Made by a program: the position numbers and the translations under genes. The notes under the pieces are model-generated. The model was not told where the DNA came from. It searched no databases and was given only the letters and a program-made list of their open reading frames with translations. This document shows, in pieces, positions 45,463-56,404 of a stretch of DNA of 64,000 nucleotides; position 1 is the first letter of the stretch, and each line of letters opens with the position of its first letter. Source of the stretch: CAVXSP01 sp963724645 (GTDB lineage Bacteria; Acidobacteriota; Vicinamibacteria; Vicinamibacterales; SCN-69-37). The stretch is taken from positions 1 to 64,000 of the forward strand of contig CAVRVJ010000013.1 in the NCBI GenBank assembly GCA_963724645.1. Reading direction: 5' to 3'.

Positions 45463-47541
45463 TCAGTCCGGCAGCAGCTTACTGGCTTCCATGTCGGTGA
45501 GCACCTGTTTCAGTAACCTGACCGCGTCGTCTGGCAGCAAGAAACGCTGCTTGACCAAGTCTGCCGCGGCCGCCGCGGCCTTGGAATAGTACGTCCATAA
45601 GTTCGGATAGCGTTCTTCGATCGACAGCCTCGGATCGCCGCTGGCCAGCCGCTCGGCTTTCGTCTTCGCGAACGGAATGTAGCCAGCCGCGAGCGATCGT
45701 TCGCGCCCTTTCAAGATGCCGCTCGCAATCGGATTCCAGCCCGTGTACGTCCCAAGCGGCACTCGAAAGAGCACGCGACTTCACGCCGGCCACGTCATTG
45801 CCGTCCGCGTCCACTTTGGCGACGAGCGTCGGAATCACCCGTTTGACCGGTGGGGGCACGTTCGTCATCACGCCGGAACTGTCGTTGTAGCGATACGCCG
45901 GACCGTAGTCGTAGTCGAGCACCGAGTTGATCACGCCGTCCGGCTTCGGAGTATTTGGGATATTCGGCCAGCCCATCGCGGCCGATGTGGCCGGCACAAG
46001 CGTGCCGTCGCTGACACGCGGATACGCACTCGGCGGAGGGAGCGTCCCTTTCACGACCCAATCGACCAGCGCGACATACAGCGCGCGATCGATGTCGCGC
46101 TCCGGATTCGGATTGTTCGCCAACGAGTTCGGATTCGTCGACGCCGTGCCCAGCTTGAACCCGCCCATGCCTCCGCCGTGCGTCGTCCCGGCGTGGTAGT
46201 ACCGCCGAACGTTGTCAGGCAACGGGAGATCCTCCTTGCCGGTTGTCCCCGCGATGCCCACGGAGCCCCGGCTGTACCAGAATTCTGGTCCGCCATAGGT
46301 CTCCGTGATCTTCGGGCAGGTTTTCGAAGCGGTGCAACGATGCAGGATGCCCCAGGCCGGCAGGCCCCGCACGTCGTCCTTGTAGTCGCCCCACCACAGC
46401 GGCCCCTCGCCGCCTGGATAGTAGAGTTCGGCGATGTCGCCAGGCTGCGCAAACCGCGTGTTGAAGCTGCCCAGCATGCCGGCGATCCGCGGGTTCAGGC
46501 CGTCCCAGACGATTCGGCCGCGCACGTCCTCGTTGAACCCCAGATTGATAAACGCCTTCGCGAAGCGGCCGGCTTGCGAGTTGCCCATCCCGATGACGTG
46601 ATGAACCTGGCCGAAAATCGGATTCGGCGTGCCGGCGGCGTCTTTCGCCTCGTAGCGGAAGAACGACACGACGTCTCGCATCGCCGCCATGCCCACGCCA
46701 AGCACGTAAGGATCCTTCGCGGTGTAGACCAACTCGTACAGCAAGGCGGGGTCGAAACCGCTCTTCACGCAGATGCGGGTGGGATCGGGCGTTCCTGGGA
46801 ACGGCACAGTCCGGCAATCGGCGAACGCGAAATCCGTGCTGGCGATTTCACGAACCCCGCCCTTGACGCCGGCCGGCGTTTCGGACGTCGCTGAGATCAA
46901 CTTTGCGGATGTCGTGTCGAGCGTCAGCGGGCATTCGGCCCGCAGCCCGCGAGCGACTGGGTGTTCACGTTGCCAGCGACGTTGATGAATCGCTCCACGA
47001 CGCGGCCCGTCACGGGGGAGCCGTCCGGGTTCTTGGCGATCAGGCACGTCGATGCGTTCCCCGTCGTCCGCCCGAGATCGGCATGTCGCCCTGCCATCCG
47101 CTCCAGAGCACGGTTTGTCCCAGTCTGTACAGGAAACCATCGCCAGGGTCCCCGTCATACTGGAAGATCTCCGGGCCCCTGATGCCGGCCGCGATTCACC
47201 ACATTGTAGAAAACGACGCCCGCCCCTTTGGTCATGTCGACCGGCTTGCGGAGGGTGAATGTGGTCCGGTACGCGACCTTGCCGTTGGGCAGTGCGAGGG
47301 GCCAAGTCGATGTCCGTGATGACCGCGTTCCTGGGGTCGCGCGGGTCGATCTCGCCGACGGCCAGGCCAGTGATCTCTTCATACGGCCCGACGCGTACCG
47401 AAGGCCTGCCCGTTTGCGAACGGCGTCGCGCGATTTGATCGTGATCGTCGTGACCTGCGCGTCCGCCCCGCGTGGGACACCACAGATAAAGGTGGCGACA
47501 GCCAGTCCTACGACCGCAGTACGCAACACCCTCCGGATCAC
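45463..47541 (-). CDS. secreted alpha/beta hydrolase-domain protein
   Basis: ATG at 47541 gives signal MIRRVLRTAVVGLAVATFIC, GVPRGADAQ. After frameshifts (near 47430, 47300, 47190, 46980) the long clean part shows LYELVYTAKDPYVLGVGMAA, MRDVVSFFRYEAKD, HHVIGMGNSQAGRFAKAFIN (nucleophile elbow GNSQAG), WDGLNPRIAGMLGSFNTRFA, GIAGTTGKEDLPLPDNVRRY, YHAGTTHGGGMGGFKLGTAS and, after a shift near 45780, LGTYTGWNPIASG. Close of the protein MEASKLLPD at 45463. About 690 residues. Similar to bacterial proteins annotated only as alpha/beta hydrolase domain; ester hydrolysis is likely, substrate unknown. Confidence 0.75.
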
Positions 47542-47608
47542 GGAGGCTCCTTGGACTCAGGGAGAAGAGGCCTGAGCCCGGGAAAGTATAGGGACTCGGA
47601 CGATTGCT

Positions 47609-48399
47609 TCATCGCGGCGGTTCGCCGTCGTAATCGACGGGGATACGAATGCGCATCGGCTTCTCGCGCGTGTATTCCTCGAACACCTGGGCGGTCAGAC
47701 CAGCGACGCGGCCGATAATGAAGATGAACTTGCCGAAGATTGGCGGAAATCCCAGGTCGTAGAGCACGGCCGCGAGCGCGCCGTCGATGTTGATCGGCAG
47801 CGGCTTGATCAGGTTCGCGCGCGGCCTGCTCAAGCTCGAGCATGAAGGCGACGCCGTCGCCTGCCAGCCCCGACTCGCGCGCGTGACCGAACAGGACCGC
47901 CGTTCGCGGATCGACCGAGTGCGTGCGATGGCCCATGCCCTGGCAACCGCAATTTGTCGCGCATGCGATCGCTCGACGAGCGCGCGCGCCGCGTCACGGA
48001 GTGTGACAGCCTCGCTCGCGCACCTCGCGCAGCCCGGCATCGATGATTTCCATGCACGCCAGACCGGCACCGGCGTGCTTGTCGCCAATGGCCAGCACGC
48101 CCGGCGGCGACAGCCGCCTCCGGCGCGGCGCGATTACCCGTGGCCGCGAGCGCGGGCGGCGGCGGCCGACGGCGATCCTGGACCGTGATCGGCGACGGCG
48201 ATCAGGATGGCGTCGATCAGCCGGCGTTGCGCATCCGTCGGCAACCGCCGCGATGCAGCAGGAAGACGGTGTCGGCAAACGTGGCGTCCGCCATCAGTGC
48301 GGTGACGTCGTACCCACGGAAACCGGATCTGAGATCGTCCGAATCGGTGATCGCCGTCTTCCAAGGCGCGATGCCGGCGGCGACGACTGCACGACTCAC
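47609..48399 (-). CDS. citryl-CoA lyase / citrate-synthase-like protein, frameshifted
   Basis: GTG at 48399 gives MSRAVVAAGIAPWKTAITDS then FRGYDVTALMADATFADTVF, LLHRGELPTDAQRRLIDAIL, IAVADHGPGSPSAAAAR, GVLAIGDKHAGAGLACMEII, GHRTHSVDPRTAVLFGHARE, IKPLPINIDGALAAVLYDLG, FPPIFGKFIFIIGRVAGLTA, QVFEEYTREKPMRIRIP. The GHRxH and the FGKFIFIIGRVAGLTAQ blocks place it in the citrate-synthase superfamily, nearest to proteins annotated citryl-CoA lyase (citryl-CoA to acetyl-CoA and oxaloacetate), about 260 residues. Frameshifts near 48330, 48245, 48130, 47990 and 47820. Coupled to the CoA-transferase gene, which ends at its start. Confidence 0.78.
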
Positions 48400-49619
48400 A
48401 AGATACCCTCCTCCGCGGAGCCGCGTCAGTTCGGCGGCATCGAGGCCGAGTTCGTCGCCGAACACTGTCGTCATTATCGGCGCCGAGCTCGCCACCCGCC
48501 GAATCGGATCTCGCCCCGGTCTCCGACAACCGAGGAATCACGTTCTGCATCCGCACGTTCGATGTGCCGTTGGGGACGTCGACCAGCAGCGATTGCGTCC
48601 GCCAGTGCGGATCGCTCTCGATGTCCCGAATCGTCTGCACAGGATGCGCCGTCAGCGCATTGGCTTCGATGATGGCGACGTTCTCGTCGAGCGTCCGCGC
48701 GCCAATCGCGCGCGCAGACGGCCGCGTCCAGTTCGCCGGCGTGCCGGACGCGCGCCTCGTTGGTGGCGAAGCGCGGGTCCTGCAGCAGATGCCCGAGCCC
48801 ATAGCTCTCGAGAGAATGCGCTCCGCCATCTTCGGCGTCGATCCGCTCACGGCGATCCAATGGCCGTCGCTCGTCGCATAGCAGCCGCGCGGGCCCGAGT
48901 TGGTGGAGTGGTTGCCGGTGCGCGTCGCGCACCTTCTGCGACATCGCGTATTCGGCCGGCAGCGGACCGAGCAGCGAGAACAGCGACTCGAACAGCGAGA
49001 CATCCACGACCTGGCCTGCGCCGCCGTGCACATCGCGATGATAGAGCGCGAACATCGCGGCGTTGACGGCGTAGAGCCCCGACGTCATGTCGGCGAGCGG
49101 GAAACTGGGCAGCGACGGGCGCCGGTCGGGATCGCCGGTCATCGCGGCAAAGCCGATGCGCGGCTTCGACCAGCGTGCCGAGCCCGGGCCGGCGGCTTCC
49201 CGGTCCGGACTGGCCCCAGCCGGAGATCCGCACCAGGATCAGCCCCGGATGCGCCGCCGCAGGGTCTCCCACGTCGAGACCCCACTTCTCGAGAGTGCCA
49301 GGCACGAACGACTCGAGCATGACGTCAAACCGTGGCAGCAGCTTCAGGAGCAGGGCGCGGCCCTCGTCCGCCTGGAGGTTCAGTGTGATGAGCGCTTGTT
49401 GCGGGCGTAGACCTTCCACCAGAATGGCACGCCCTCCGTGGTCCACTGGCGAAGGGGATCGCCGTTGCCGGGCTGCTCGACTTTGACAACGTCGGCGCCG
49501 AAATCGGCGAGCAGCATGCCGGCGAGCCCGCCGGCGACCATGCGTGACAAGTCGAGAACGCGGATGCCTTCCAGTGGTCCCAAGAGGCCATCATACCGAG
49601 ACGTAGCCTCGGCCTTCAT
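48396..49619 (-). CDS. class III (CaiB/BaiF) CoA-transferase, frameshifted
   Basis: ATG at 49619: MKAEATSRYDGLLGPLEGIR, VLDLSRMVAGGLAGMLLADF, GADVVKVEQPGNGDPLRQWT, PFWWKVYARNK, then ITLNLQADEGRALLLKLLPR, FDVMLESFVPGTLEKWGLD, GLILVRISGWGQSGP, FPLADMTSGLYAVNAAMFAL with the catalytic Asp (ADMTSG), VDVSLFESLFSLLGPLP and VRMQNVIPRLSET. About 400 residues as usual. It would activate an organic acid by CoA exchange. Frameshifts near 49430, 49150, 48920 and 48520. Its stop overlaps the start of the citryl-CoA-lyase-like gene; head-to-head with the ThDP enzyme. Confidence 0.85.
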
Positions 49620-49676
49620 TGATGACACGGTGTCATCGGCAGCCGGCGGCGTTGAAACGTGAAAAGATTCACCACC

Positions 49677-51438
49677 ATGACAGCAGCCATGTTCATCGCC
49701 CAGTGCCTGAAGCAGGAGGGCGTCACCAAGGTCTTCGGCCAGTGCGGCCACACCAACTACGCCCTGATCGACGCCTGCCACCGGCTCGGCATCGAGTACG
49801 TCTCATTCCGGCACGAGCAGCTGGCGGCGCACGCGGCCGACGCGTACTACCGCGTGTCGCACAAGCTCGCCGTCGCTGAACGTGCACCTGTCGCCCGGGC
49901 TGACCAACGCGCTGACCGGCGTCGTGACGGCCGCCGCCGACTCGACGCCGATGGTGATCTTCTGCCGGCAACACGCCGTCGTATCACCACGCCCGGGAGC
50001 CGCATCAGGGCATCCGCTTTCATGCCGATGCGTCGCAGGGCGACATCTTCCGGCCGATCTGCAAGCGCGTCTGGCGCGTCGACGACGCGAAGTTCCTGGC
50101 CGACGTGATGCCGCGCGCGCTGAACCTGGCGCAGACGGGACGGCCCGGTCCGGTGCTGATCGACGTGCCGATGGACGTCTTCTCGCAGCAGATCGACGTG
50201 CAGGTGGACACGGTCGCGCGTCGTCCCGAATACGGCCGGTTCGTCGCGCCCGACGACGGCATTGCCGACGCCGCGCGGCTGCTCGCGTCCGCCGAGCGGC
50301 CGGTGATCTTCGCCGGCAACGGCGTGCTGCTTGTCGGAGGCGGCCGACGAGCTGCGTCAGCTCGCCGAGCTGCTGAGCATTCCCGTCGCGACGACGCTCA
50401 TGGGCAAGGGCGCGTTTCCCGAGCGGCATCCGCTGGCGCTCGGCATGAGCGGCATCTGGGGCACGGCCGTCGCCAACGCCACGACCCGCGCGGCCGATGT
50501 GCGTGCTCGGCGTGGGCACGGCCTTCGGCGAGGCCGACTGCAGCTCGTGGGATCCGCGCTTCACGTTCGCGATCCCGCCGTCGACGCCTGATTCAGATCG
50601 ACATCGAGCCGCAGGAGATCGGCAAGATCTATCCCGTCGAGGTCGGCCTGGTCGGCGACGCGAAGGCGACGCTCCGCGAGCTGATTCGTCATCTTCGCGC
50701 GCTCGGCCCGTTCTCTCGCGGACGAGGCGCGCATCGGCCGCGCTCGCCGAGGAGCGCGACGGCCTGGGAAGCCGAGCTGAAGGAGAGCCAGCAGGACACG
50801 GGGCGCCCGATTCATCCGGCGCGGCTGCTCCACGAGATCTCCGAAGATCGCGCCCGACGACGCGATCTTCGTGACCGATGTCGGCTGGAACAAGAACGGC
50901 GCAGGTCAGCAGCTGCAAGATCTCACGGCCGGGCTCGTTCATCACGAGCGGCGGCATGGCGACGATGGGCTTCGCGCCGGGCGCGGCGATTGGCGCCAAG
51001 CTCGGTGCGCCGGACCGCAAGGTCATCTGCCTGGTCGGCGACGGCGGCTTGCTCTCGGCTGTCGGCGCGTTCGCGACCGCCGTCGAGCTCGGCGTGCCGG
51101 TGCTCTTCGTCGTCTTCAACAACTTCTGCTTCTCGACGATTCGCACGGTCGGCACGACGTACTTCAACAACAGCTACGGCACGGAGTTCACGACGCCGGA
51201 CGGCCAGCCGTACAACCCGGATTTTCCGCTGCTGGCGAAGGCGTTCGGCATGGGCGGCGACCAGGTGATCGATCCGGACGATCTCGCGCCGGCGCTGAAG
51301 AAGGCGCTCGCGACCGACAAGCCGTACCTGCTCGAAGTGCGGACGCGCGCCGACGTGCCGATGCCGCGCACGGGACACTGGGACATCGCGGAGTTTCCTG
51401 AGACTCGGGAACGACTGACGCCTTACCGGGCGCCGTAG
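49677..51438 (+). CDS. thiamine-diphosphate-dependent enzyme (acetolactate-synthase-like fold), frameshifted
   Basis: ATG at 49677 gives MTAAMFIAQCLKQEGVTKVF, GQCGHTNYALIDACHRLGIE, YVSFRHEQLAAHAADAYYR (catalytic Glu in RHEQ), HLSPGLTNALTGVVTAAADS, TPMVIFC; then GRPGPVLIDVPMDVFSQQID, LIQIDIEPQEIGKIYPVEVG, FITSGGMATMGFAPGAAIGA, VICLVGDGGLLSAVGAFATA, FVVFNNFCFSTIR (ThDP/Mg motif GDG...NN), stop 51438. About 580 residues. Candidates are 2-hydroxyacyl-CoA lyase, a decarboxylase or a carboligase; sequence alone does not decide. GTG at 49659 is an alternative start. Frameshifts near 49880, 49975, 50335, 50505, 50590, 50720, 50850. Confidence 0.82.
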
Positions 51439-52104
51439 GCTTCCACGACGCCGCCCGGCGAGCCGCTTCGGCAGACCTGCTCGGGCGTCATGCGGGCGGC
51501 GGCGATGTTTCGGAGCTCGATCAGACTGCTTCCGGTTGTCATGAGCGGCGTCTGTCCGGCCGCGACGCGTGAACCAGACATACGCCGACACGTAATCGCG
51601 CGCGACGCCGGTGCCGTCGAAGTACATCTGACCGAGCAGGTATTGCGCGCGAAGGTCATCGCCGTCGGCGCCGCGGCGAAACCAGCGGGCGGCTTCGGCC
51701 GGGTCGGCCGCCACGCCTCGGCCCTCTTGTAGAACTCCCCGACGGCGCGCTGCGCCGCCGCGATGCCGTGCTCGGCGGCCTTGCGATACCAGTCGAGCGC
51801 ATGGCATCGTTCTGCGCGACACCGAACCCGAAGTCGTACAACTGGCCCATCTGGAATTCCGCCGGCGCGTAGCCCTGCGCCGCGGCTTTGCGAAACCACT
51901 CGATCGCCTGCGCCGTGTCCGGCGTCCCGTAGTAGAGAGATCGAGCCGAGTGCAAACTGCGCGACCCGATCGCCGGCCTCCGCCTTCGCGCGGGCGGCCG
52001 CAAGCGCGTCGACGTCCGATCGATCTGGGGCGCCGCGTCGCACGGGCCGCATTGCGTGCGCAGCAGGAGCGCGACCAGCAGCGCGGTCTATGCAGCGTCA
52101 GCAT
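51423..52104 (-). CDS. secreted Sel1-repeat protein
   Basis: ATG at 52104 gives MLTLHR then, after correction, TALLVALLLRTQCGPCDAAP as a signal peptide. Sel1 repeats follow: LYYGTPDTAQAIEWFRKAAA, QGYAPAEFQMGQLYDFGFGV, LDWYRKAAEHGIAAAQRAVG, ADPAEAARWFRRGADGDDLR, AQYLLGQMYFDGTGVARDYV, SAYVWFTRAA and a C-terminal end CRSGSPGGVVEAYGAR. About 225 residues, with frameshifts near 51985, 51800, 51715 and 51570. Sel1 repeats are protein-binding helical hairpins. Convergent with the ThDP enzyme gene; their ends overlap by 16 bp. Confidence 0.75.
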
Positions 52105-52122
52105 GCTTGGTAGAGTCTAGTC

Positions 52123-52675
52123 ATGAAACCACTCCTGTTCGTCGCCCTGCTCGCCACTGCCGTAGCGGTCCTTGGCGGAGCGCCGCAGTCGCGCGTCGAG
52201 CCCGACGTATCTACGTGCCCACGCCGCAGGCGGCCGTCGAGGCGATGCTCGACCTCGCGCAGGTCAAGGCCAGCGACGTCGTCTACGACCTCGGATCGGG
52301 CGATGGCCGCATCGTGATCACCGCCGCGAAGAAGTACGGCGCGCGAGGCGTCGGCATCGAGATCGACCCGGCCCTGGTGAAGCTGGCGACGGAGCGTGCC
52401 GCCGCCGCAGGCGTTTCGGATCGCGTGCGGTTCGTCACGGAGGACCTGTTCGCCGCGAACATCAGCGACGCCACGGTCGTCACGCTCTATCTCCTGCAAA
52501 GCATCAACGAGCGTTTGCGGCCGAAACTCGTGCGCGAACTGAAGCCGGGCACACGTGTCGTGTCCCACGTGTTCAACATGGGCCCCGAATGGCCGCCGGA
52601 GAAGACGATCGAGGCCGGTCCGAAGCCGGATCTTTCTCTGGACGATTCCGGGCCGATAAGGCGGAGCGACGATGA
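52123..52675 (+). CDS. exported SAM-dependent methyltransferase-like protein
   Basis: ATG at 52123 gives a signal peptide MKPLLFVALLATAVAVLGGA. After a shift near 52205: IYVPTPQAAVEAMLDLAQVK, ASDVVYDLGSGDGRIVITAA (SAM-binding DLGSGDG), YGARGVGIEIDPALVKLATE, VRFVTEDLFAANISDATVVT, LYLLQSINERLRPKLVRELK, PGTRVVSHVFNMGPEW. About 180 residues. A signal peptide on a SAM-binding fold is odd, but such proteins are recurrent in Acidobacteria and Planctomycetes. The end is uncertain: the listed stop assumes a shift near 52610. Divergent from the Sel1 gene by 18 bp and ends at the start of the aldehyde dehydrogenase gene. Confidence 0.75.
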
Positions 52676-54084
52676 TGGCCAGAGCAATCACCGACGAAGA
52701 GAAGGCTGCCGCGCAGGCGCTTCTGACGCGCGCGCGCGCCGCGATGGCGGCCGTCGACGGCTACGACCAGGCGACCGTCGATCGGTTGTGCCAGGCCGTC
52801 GCGTGGGCCACGGCCAACGAACAGACCTTCGGCCGGCTGACGCGCATGAGCGTCGAGGAGAGCGGCATGGGCAGCGCCGAAGGCGTGCCTGCGCGGCGCT
52901 GGAAGATTCTCGGCATCCTGCGCGACGCGCTGCGCACCAAGAGCGTCGGCATCATCGAGGAGCTCCCGGAGAAGGGCATCGTCAAGTACGCGAAGCCCGC
53001 CGGCGTCATCGCCGGTCTGCTGCCGGTGACCAATCCGCTCGTCACGATGGTCAACATGGCCATCAACGCGATCAAGTGCAAGGACGCCGTCATCTTCTCG
53101 CCGCATCCGATGAGCCGGAACACGGCGCTCGAAATCGCGCGCGTGCTTCGCGCGGCGCTCGAAGAAGCAGGGCGCGCCCGAGGATCTGATCCTCTGTCTC
53201 GAAAAGCCGAGCATTCCGCTCGCGCAGGAATTGATGTCGATCTGCGATCTGACGATCGCGACCGGCGGCGCCGCGATGGTGAAGGCCGCCTACAGCTCCG
53301 GCAAGCCGGCCTACGGCGTCGGCGCCGGCAACGCCACCGTGGTCGTCGACGAGACCGCCGACATCGCCGAGGCCGCGATGAACACGCGGATCAGCAAGAC
53401 GCAGAATCACGGGTCGGGCTGCTCGTGCGACGGCAACCTGCTGGTCGAGGCCACGGTCTACGACGCGTTCCTCGACGCTGCTGCAGAAGGAAGGCGGCTA
53501 TCTCGTCAGCGCCGAGGAGAAGAGCAAGCTCGAGGCGGCGATGTGGGACGCCGAGGGCCGCCGCACGCATCGACACGGTGGCGCGCGCGGCCGGCGTCAT
53601 TGCCGAGAAGGCCGGCTTCGCGCTGCCCGCCGGCAAGTCGTTCATCATCGTGAAGGAAGACAAGATCGGCAAGGCGCACCGCTTCTCGAGCGAGAAGCTG
53701 TCGCCGGTGCTGGCGATCTTCAAGTACAGCGGCTTCGACAACCTGCTGAAGATGGTCTCGGAGATCTTCGAGGTGGGCGGCAAGGGACACTCGGTCGGCA
53801 TCGCGTCGTTCGACGACGACCACATCCATCGGCTGGCGTCGATGGCGCCGGTCAGCCGCATCATGGTGCGCCAGCCGAACGTGCGCGGCAACGCCGGGTC
53901 GTTCACCAACGGCATGCCGCAGACCGCCAGCCTCGGGCTGCGGCACCTGGGGCGGCAACATCACCAGCGAGAACATCAGCGTCAAGCACTACATGAACAC
54001 GACGTGGGTGAGCCGGCCGATCCCGGAGGACAAGCCGAGCGAGCAGGAGCTGCTCGGCGAGTTCTACGAATCGGAGACGTGCTG
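52672..54084 (+). CDS. acylating (CoA-dependent) aldehyde dehydrogenase
   Basis: ATG at 52672 or 52675, with ggag upstream: MMARAITDEEKAAAQALLTR, NEQTFGRLTRMSVEESGMGS, GIVKYAKPAGVIAGLLPVTN, PLVTMVNMAINAIKCKDAVI, FSPHPMSRNTALEIARVLRA; then LTIATGGAAMVKAAYSSGKP, AYGVGAGNATVVVDETADIA, QNHGSGCSCDGNLLVEATVY (catalytic Cys), FKYSGFDNLLKMVSEIFEVG, GKGHSVGIASFDDDHIHRLA, NAGSFTNGMPQTASLG, NITSENISVKHYMNTTWVSR. About 470 residues, EutE/AdhE-N type, close in pattern to proteins annotated sulfoacetaldehyde dehydrogenase (acylating). It interconverts an aldehyde and acyl-CoA. Frameshifts near 53165, 53480, 53570, 53940. Confidence 0.87.
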
Positions 54085-54898
54085 ATTTCCCTCGCCCACG
54101 CGACGCTCCTCGACCTGCCGCCGGCTGCGCTCGTGCGCGCCGCGCACGCGGCCGGTTTTCAGGCCGTCGGCCTTCGTCTGATTCCGATCGGCCTGCCGGG
54201 TGAACCGCGGTACGCGGTGGCCGACGACCCGGACTCTGCGCGCGACATCCGTCGGGCGCTCGACGAAACGGGCATCCAGTTTCTCGATGTCGAGGTCGTT
54301 CACGTGCGAGATGACGTGCGCCCGCTGAGCTACGCGCGCGCGCTCGAAGGCGCGGCAGCGCTCGGTGCCCGGTTCGCGATCGTGAACGTCTACACCGACG
54401 ACGCGAGTCACGCCGCTGACGATCTTGGCCATCTGTGCGATCTCGCGAAGCCGCTCGGCGTGACGATGCTGCTCGAACCTGTAAGCTTTTCGGCCGTACC
54501 GAAGCGTCGCGCAGGCCGTGGCCCTGGTGCGCGATTGTGGACAGACCAATGCGGGGGTGCTGATCGACACGCTGCACCACCATTCGTCGGGCGATGCCCC
54601 GGCGACTCTGGATGCGCTGGCAGGACTCCACGCGCCGATCGTCCATATCTGCGACGCGGCAGCCCACGTGCCGTCGGAACCCGACGCCCGGCGGCGTCTC
54701 GCGCGGACGGACCGTCTCCTCCCTGGCGAAGGCGGGATCGATCTCGCCGGCATTCTTCCGCGCCTGCCGCGCGAGAGTGTCTACGCCGTCGAGGCGCCGA
54801 ATCCCATCCGTGCCGCGGCACTCGGTCCCGCCGCGTACGCCCGCTTGGCGTTCCAGAACACCGTCGCTTGCCTGGAGACAAACACGGCCCACTCTTGA
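54078..54898 (+). CDS. TIM-barrel sugar phosphate isomerase/epimerase-like protein
   Basis: GTG at 54078 overlaps the dehydrogenase stop by 7 nt: MLISLAHATLLDLPPAALVR, AAHAAGFQAVGLRLIPIGLP, RALDETGIQFLDVEVVHVRD, EGAAALGARFAIVNVYTDDA, DLAKPLGVTMLLEPVSFSAV; after a shift near 54515, GQTNAGVLIDTLHHHSSGDA, LAGLHAPIVHICDAAAH, RLLPGEGGIDLAGILPRLP, VYAVEAPNP. Metal ligands of the AP-endonuclease-2 fold are visible (E in LLEP, D/H in LIDTLHHH, H in IVHICD, E in VEAPNP). About 270 residues. Family members include isomerases, epimerases and 3-dehydroshikimate dehydratase. Translationally coupled with the dehydrogenase. Confidence 0.82.
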
Positions 54899-55025
54899 CG
54901 CGGACCGGATCGCCAGTACGCCCTGACCGCAGCCGGCCCCGCTCGAACACGACCACCAACAACCGCCCGGCGTGCTCGGGCGACGCTGCTCAACCCGGCG
55001 GAACGCAAGAACTACGCGCCCTGCT

Positions 55026-56386
55026 TCAGATCGTCAGGCCCGTTCCCGACTGTGCGATCGCGGCGCGGATCGTCAGCACGTCGCGCTTCAGGCTGCCGAT
55101 CACCTGCATGCGCGGCAGCGTGATCTTCGTCGGCGCCGCTGTTCGGCGCCGCCGAGCGGGTACTCGGCTTCGAGTTCCATCGGCCCGTTGAAGTCGATGT
55201 CGCGCAGCACCGGTCGCGTACCGGAAGATGTCGACGAGGCCCGTGCCCATCGGCACCGTCGGCGACGTCCAGCCGCCGCCGCGCGCGAACGTCGTTGCCC
55301 GCCAGCGGGCAGCGGGACACTCGCGCGCCGCCGCCGCCGCCGCGGCCGCCGCGCCCGCCGCGGCCGCCGCCGGCGCCGCCGCACCGGCGCTCCGCCTGGC
55401 TCCGCCGGCCGCACCGGCGCACCCGCGCGCGCCGCCGCGCCGGCGCGCCGCCGCCTGCGCGCCGCGCCGCCGCCGGCGCGCGCCGGCGCCGCGCCGGAGC
55501 GCCGCCGCCGCGCCGCGCGCCGCCGCCGCCGCGCCACCGCCGCGCCGCCCGCCGCCGCCGGCCGCGGCCGCCGCGCCGGCACCGGTCCGGGATACGGTCC
55601 GCCCTCACCGAGGAACCCGAGGTTCTGCTGCCCACGCTGCGATCCTTCCAGCTCATGCCGACGACGTACGGCCCGGCGGTGCGCATCAGCAGTCTCCCAC
55701 ATGTGCTGCCGTGCAGCGCCATGTGCCCCGTGTCCCAGTGGAAGCCGACGTACTTCGGGATCGAAGTCCTTCATCACGTAGAGCAGGTCCCACACGACCG
55801 AGCCGACCGAGTTCGCGCCGGCGCGCGTGTGATACATCAGCGTCGTGCCGTGCTTCTGGTTCAGCTTCACGAACTGATCGACCTTCGTCTTGATCGCGTC
55901 GAGCTGCGGCAGGATCGGCTTGGTCAGGTCGTAGTTGTCCGTGCCGAGCCAGTAGTGCGTGACGCCGAGCTGGCCCATCGTGCCGACCAGCGCTTCGACG
56001 CTCGGCGTCCACGGCGGTCTGGTTGCCGCCGCGGATCTGCTTCACGCGCAGGCCGTGCTTCTGCATCGTGTTCACGAACGCCGGCAGGTCCGTCGTGACC
56101 TTGGCCGGATCGATGTGAGCGCTGCCGGTAGCCTACGGTCGGCATCACGCCGCCGCAGGTCATCTCGATCGCGGCCTCGGCGATTTCGTCGGCGGTCGCG
56201 AAGCCAGTGAGAATCCGCGAGTAGGCGTCGAGGATCAGCTTGCCGCGGCGTCGGCGGCGGTGCCGGCCGGCGCCGGCGCGCGCGCGCCGGCGCCTGCCTG
56301 CGCGCGCGCGAGCGTCGCATCGCCGAGCACGCTGCGCCGCGAGCGTACGCCATCAGACTCGTCTGAAAGAATTCTCGTCGGTCCAT
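55026..56386 (-). CDS. Tat-exported sugar phosphate isomerase/epimerase with long low-complexity insert
   Basis: ATG at 56386 gives a Tat signal MDRREFFQTSLMAYARG. Then ILDAYSRILTGFATADEIAE (joined), MTCGGVMPTVGYRQR, DLPAFVNTMQKHGLRVKQIR, MGQLGVTHYWLGTDNYDLTK, LPQLDAIKTKVDQFVKLNQK, HGTTLMYHTRAGANSVGSVV, WDLLYVMKDFDPE and, at the end, KITLPRMQVIGSLKRDVLTI. Between about 55310 and 55610 the coding sequence is almost only G and C in three-base steps and would encode Arg/Ala/Gly/Pro-rich protein of about 100 residues. Frameshifts near 56330, 56120, 56020, 55760, 55690, 55230. Periplasmic AP-endonuclease-2 fold; substrate unknown. Confidence 0.75.
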
Positions 56387-56404
56387 GATGTCCTCGGCTT
56401 GCCG

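Noticed and set aside
45716..46894. A 392-codon plus-strand frame opposite the alpha/beta hydrolase
   Set aside because: Antisense to a protein with a clear nucleophile elbow and signal peptide; rich in Arg and His as expected of a shadow.
49677..54084. Reading the ThDP enzyme and aldehyde dehydrogenase as the sulfoacetate pathway (Xsc plus SauS)
   Set aside because: The aldehyde dehydrogenase resembles that type, but the ThDP protein lacks the Xsc-type N-terminal pattern as I know it and no sulfonate transporter or phosphotransacetylase is present.
55310..55610. Regular triplet run as a CRISPR or satellite array
   Set aside because: There are no spacers or fixed repeat unit; it is an in-frame low-complexity coding stretch.
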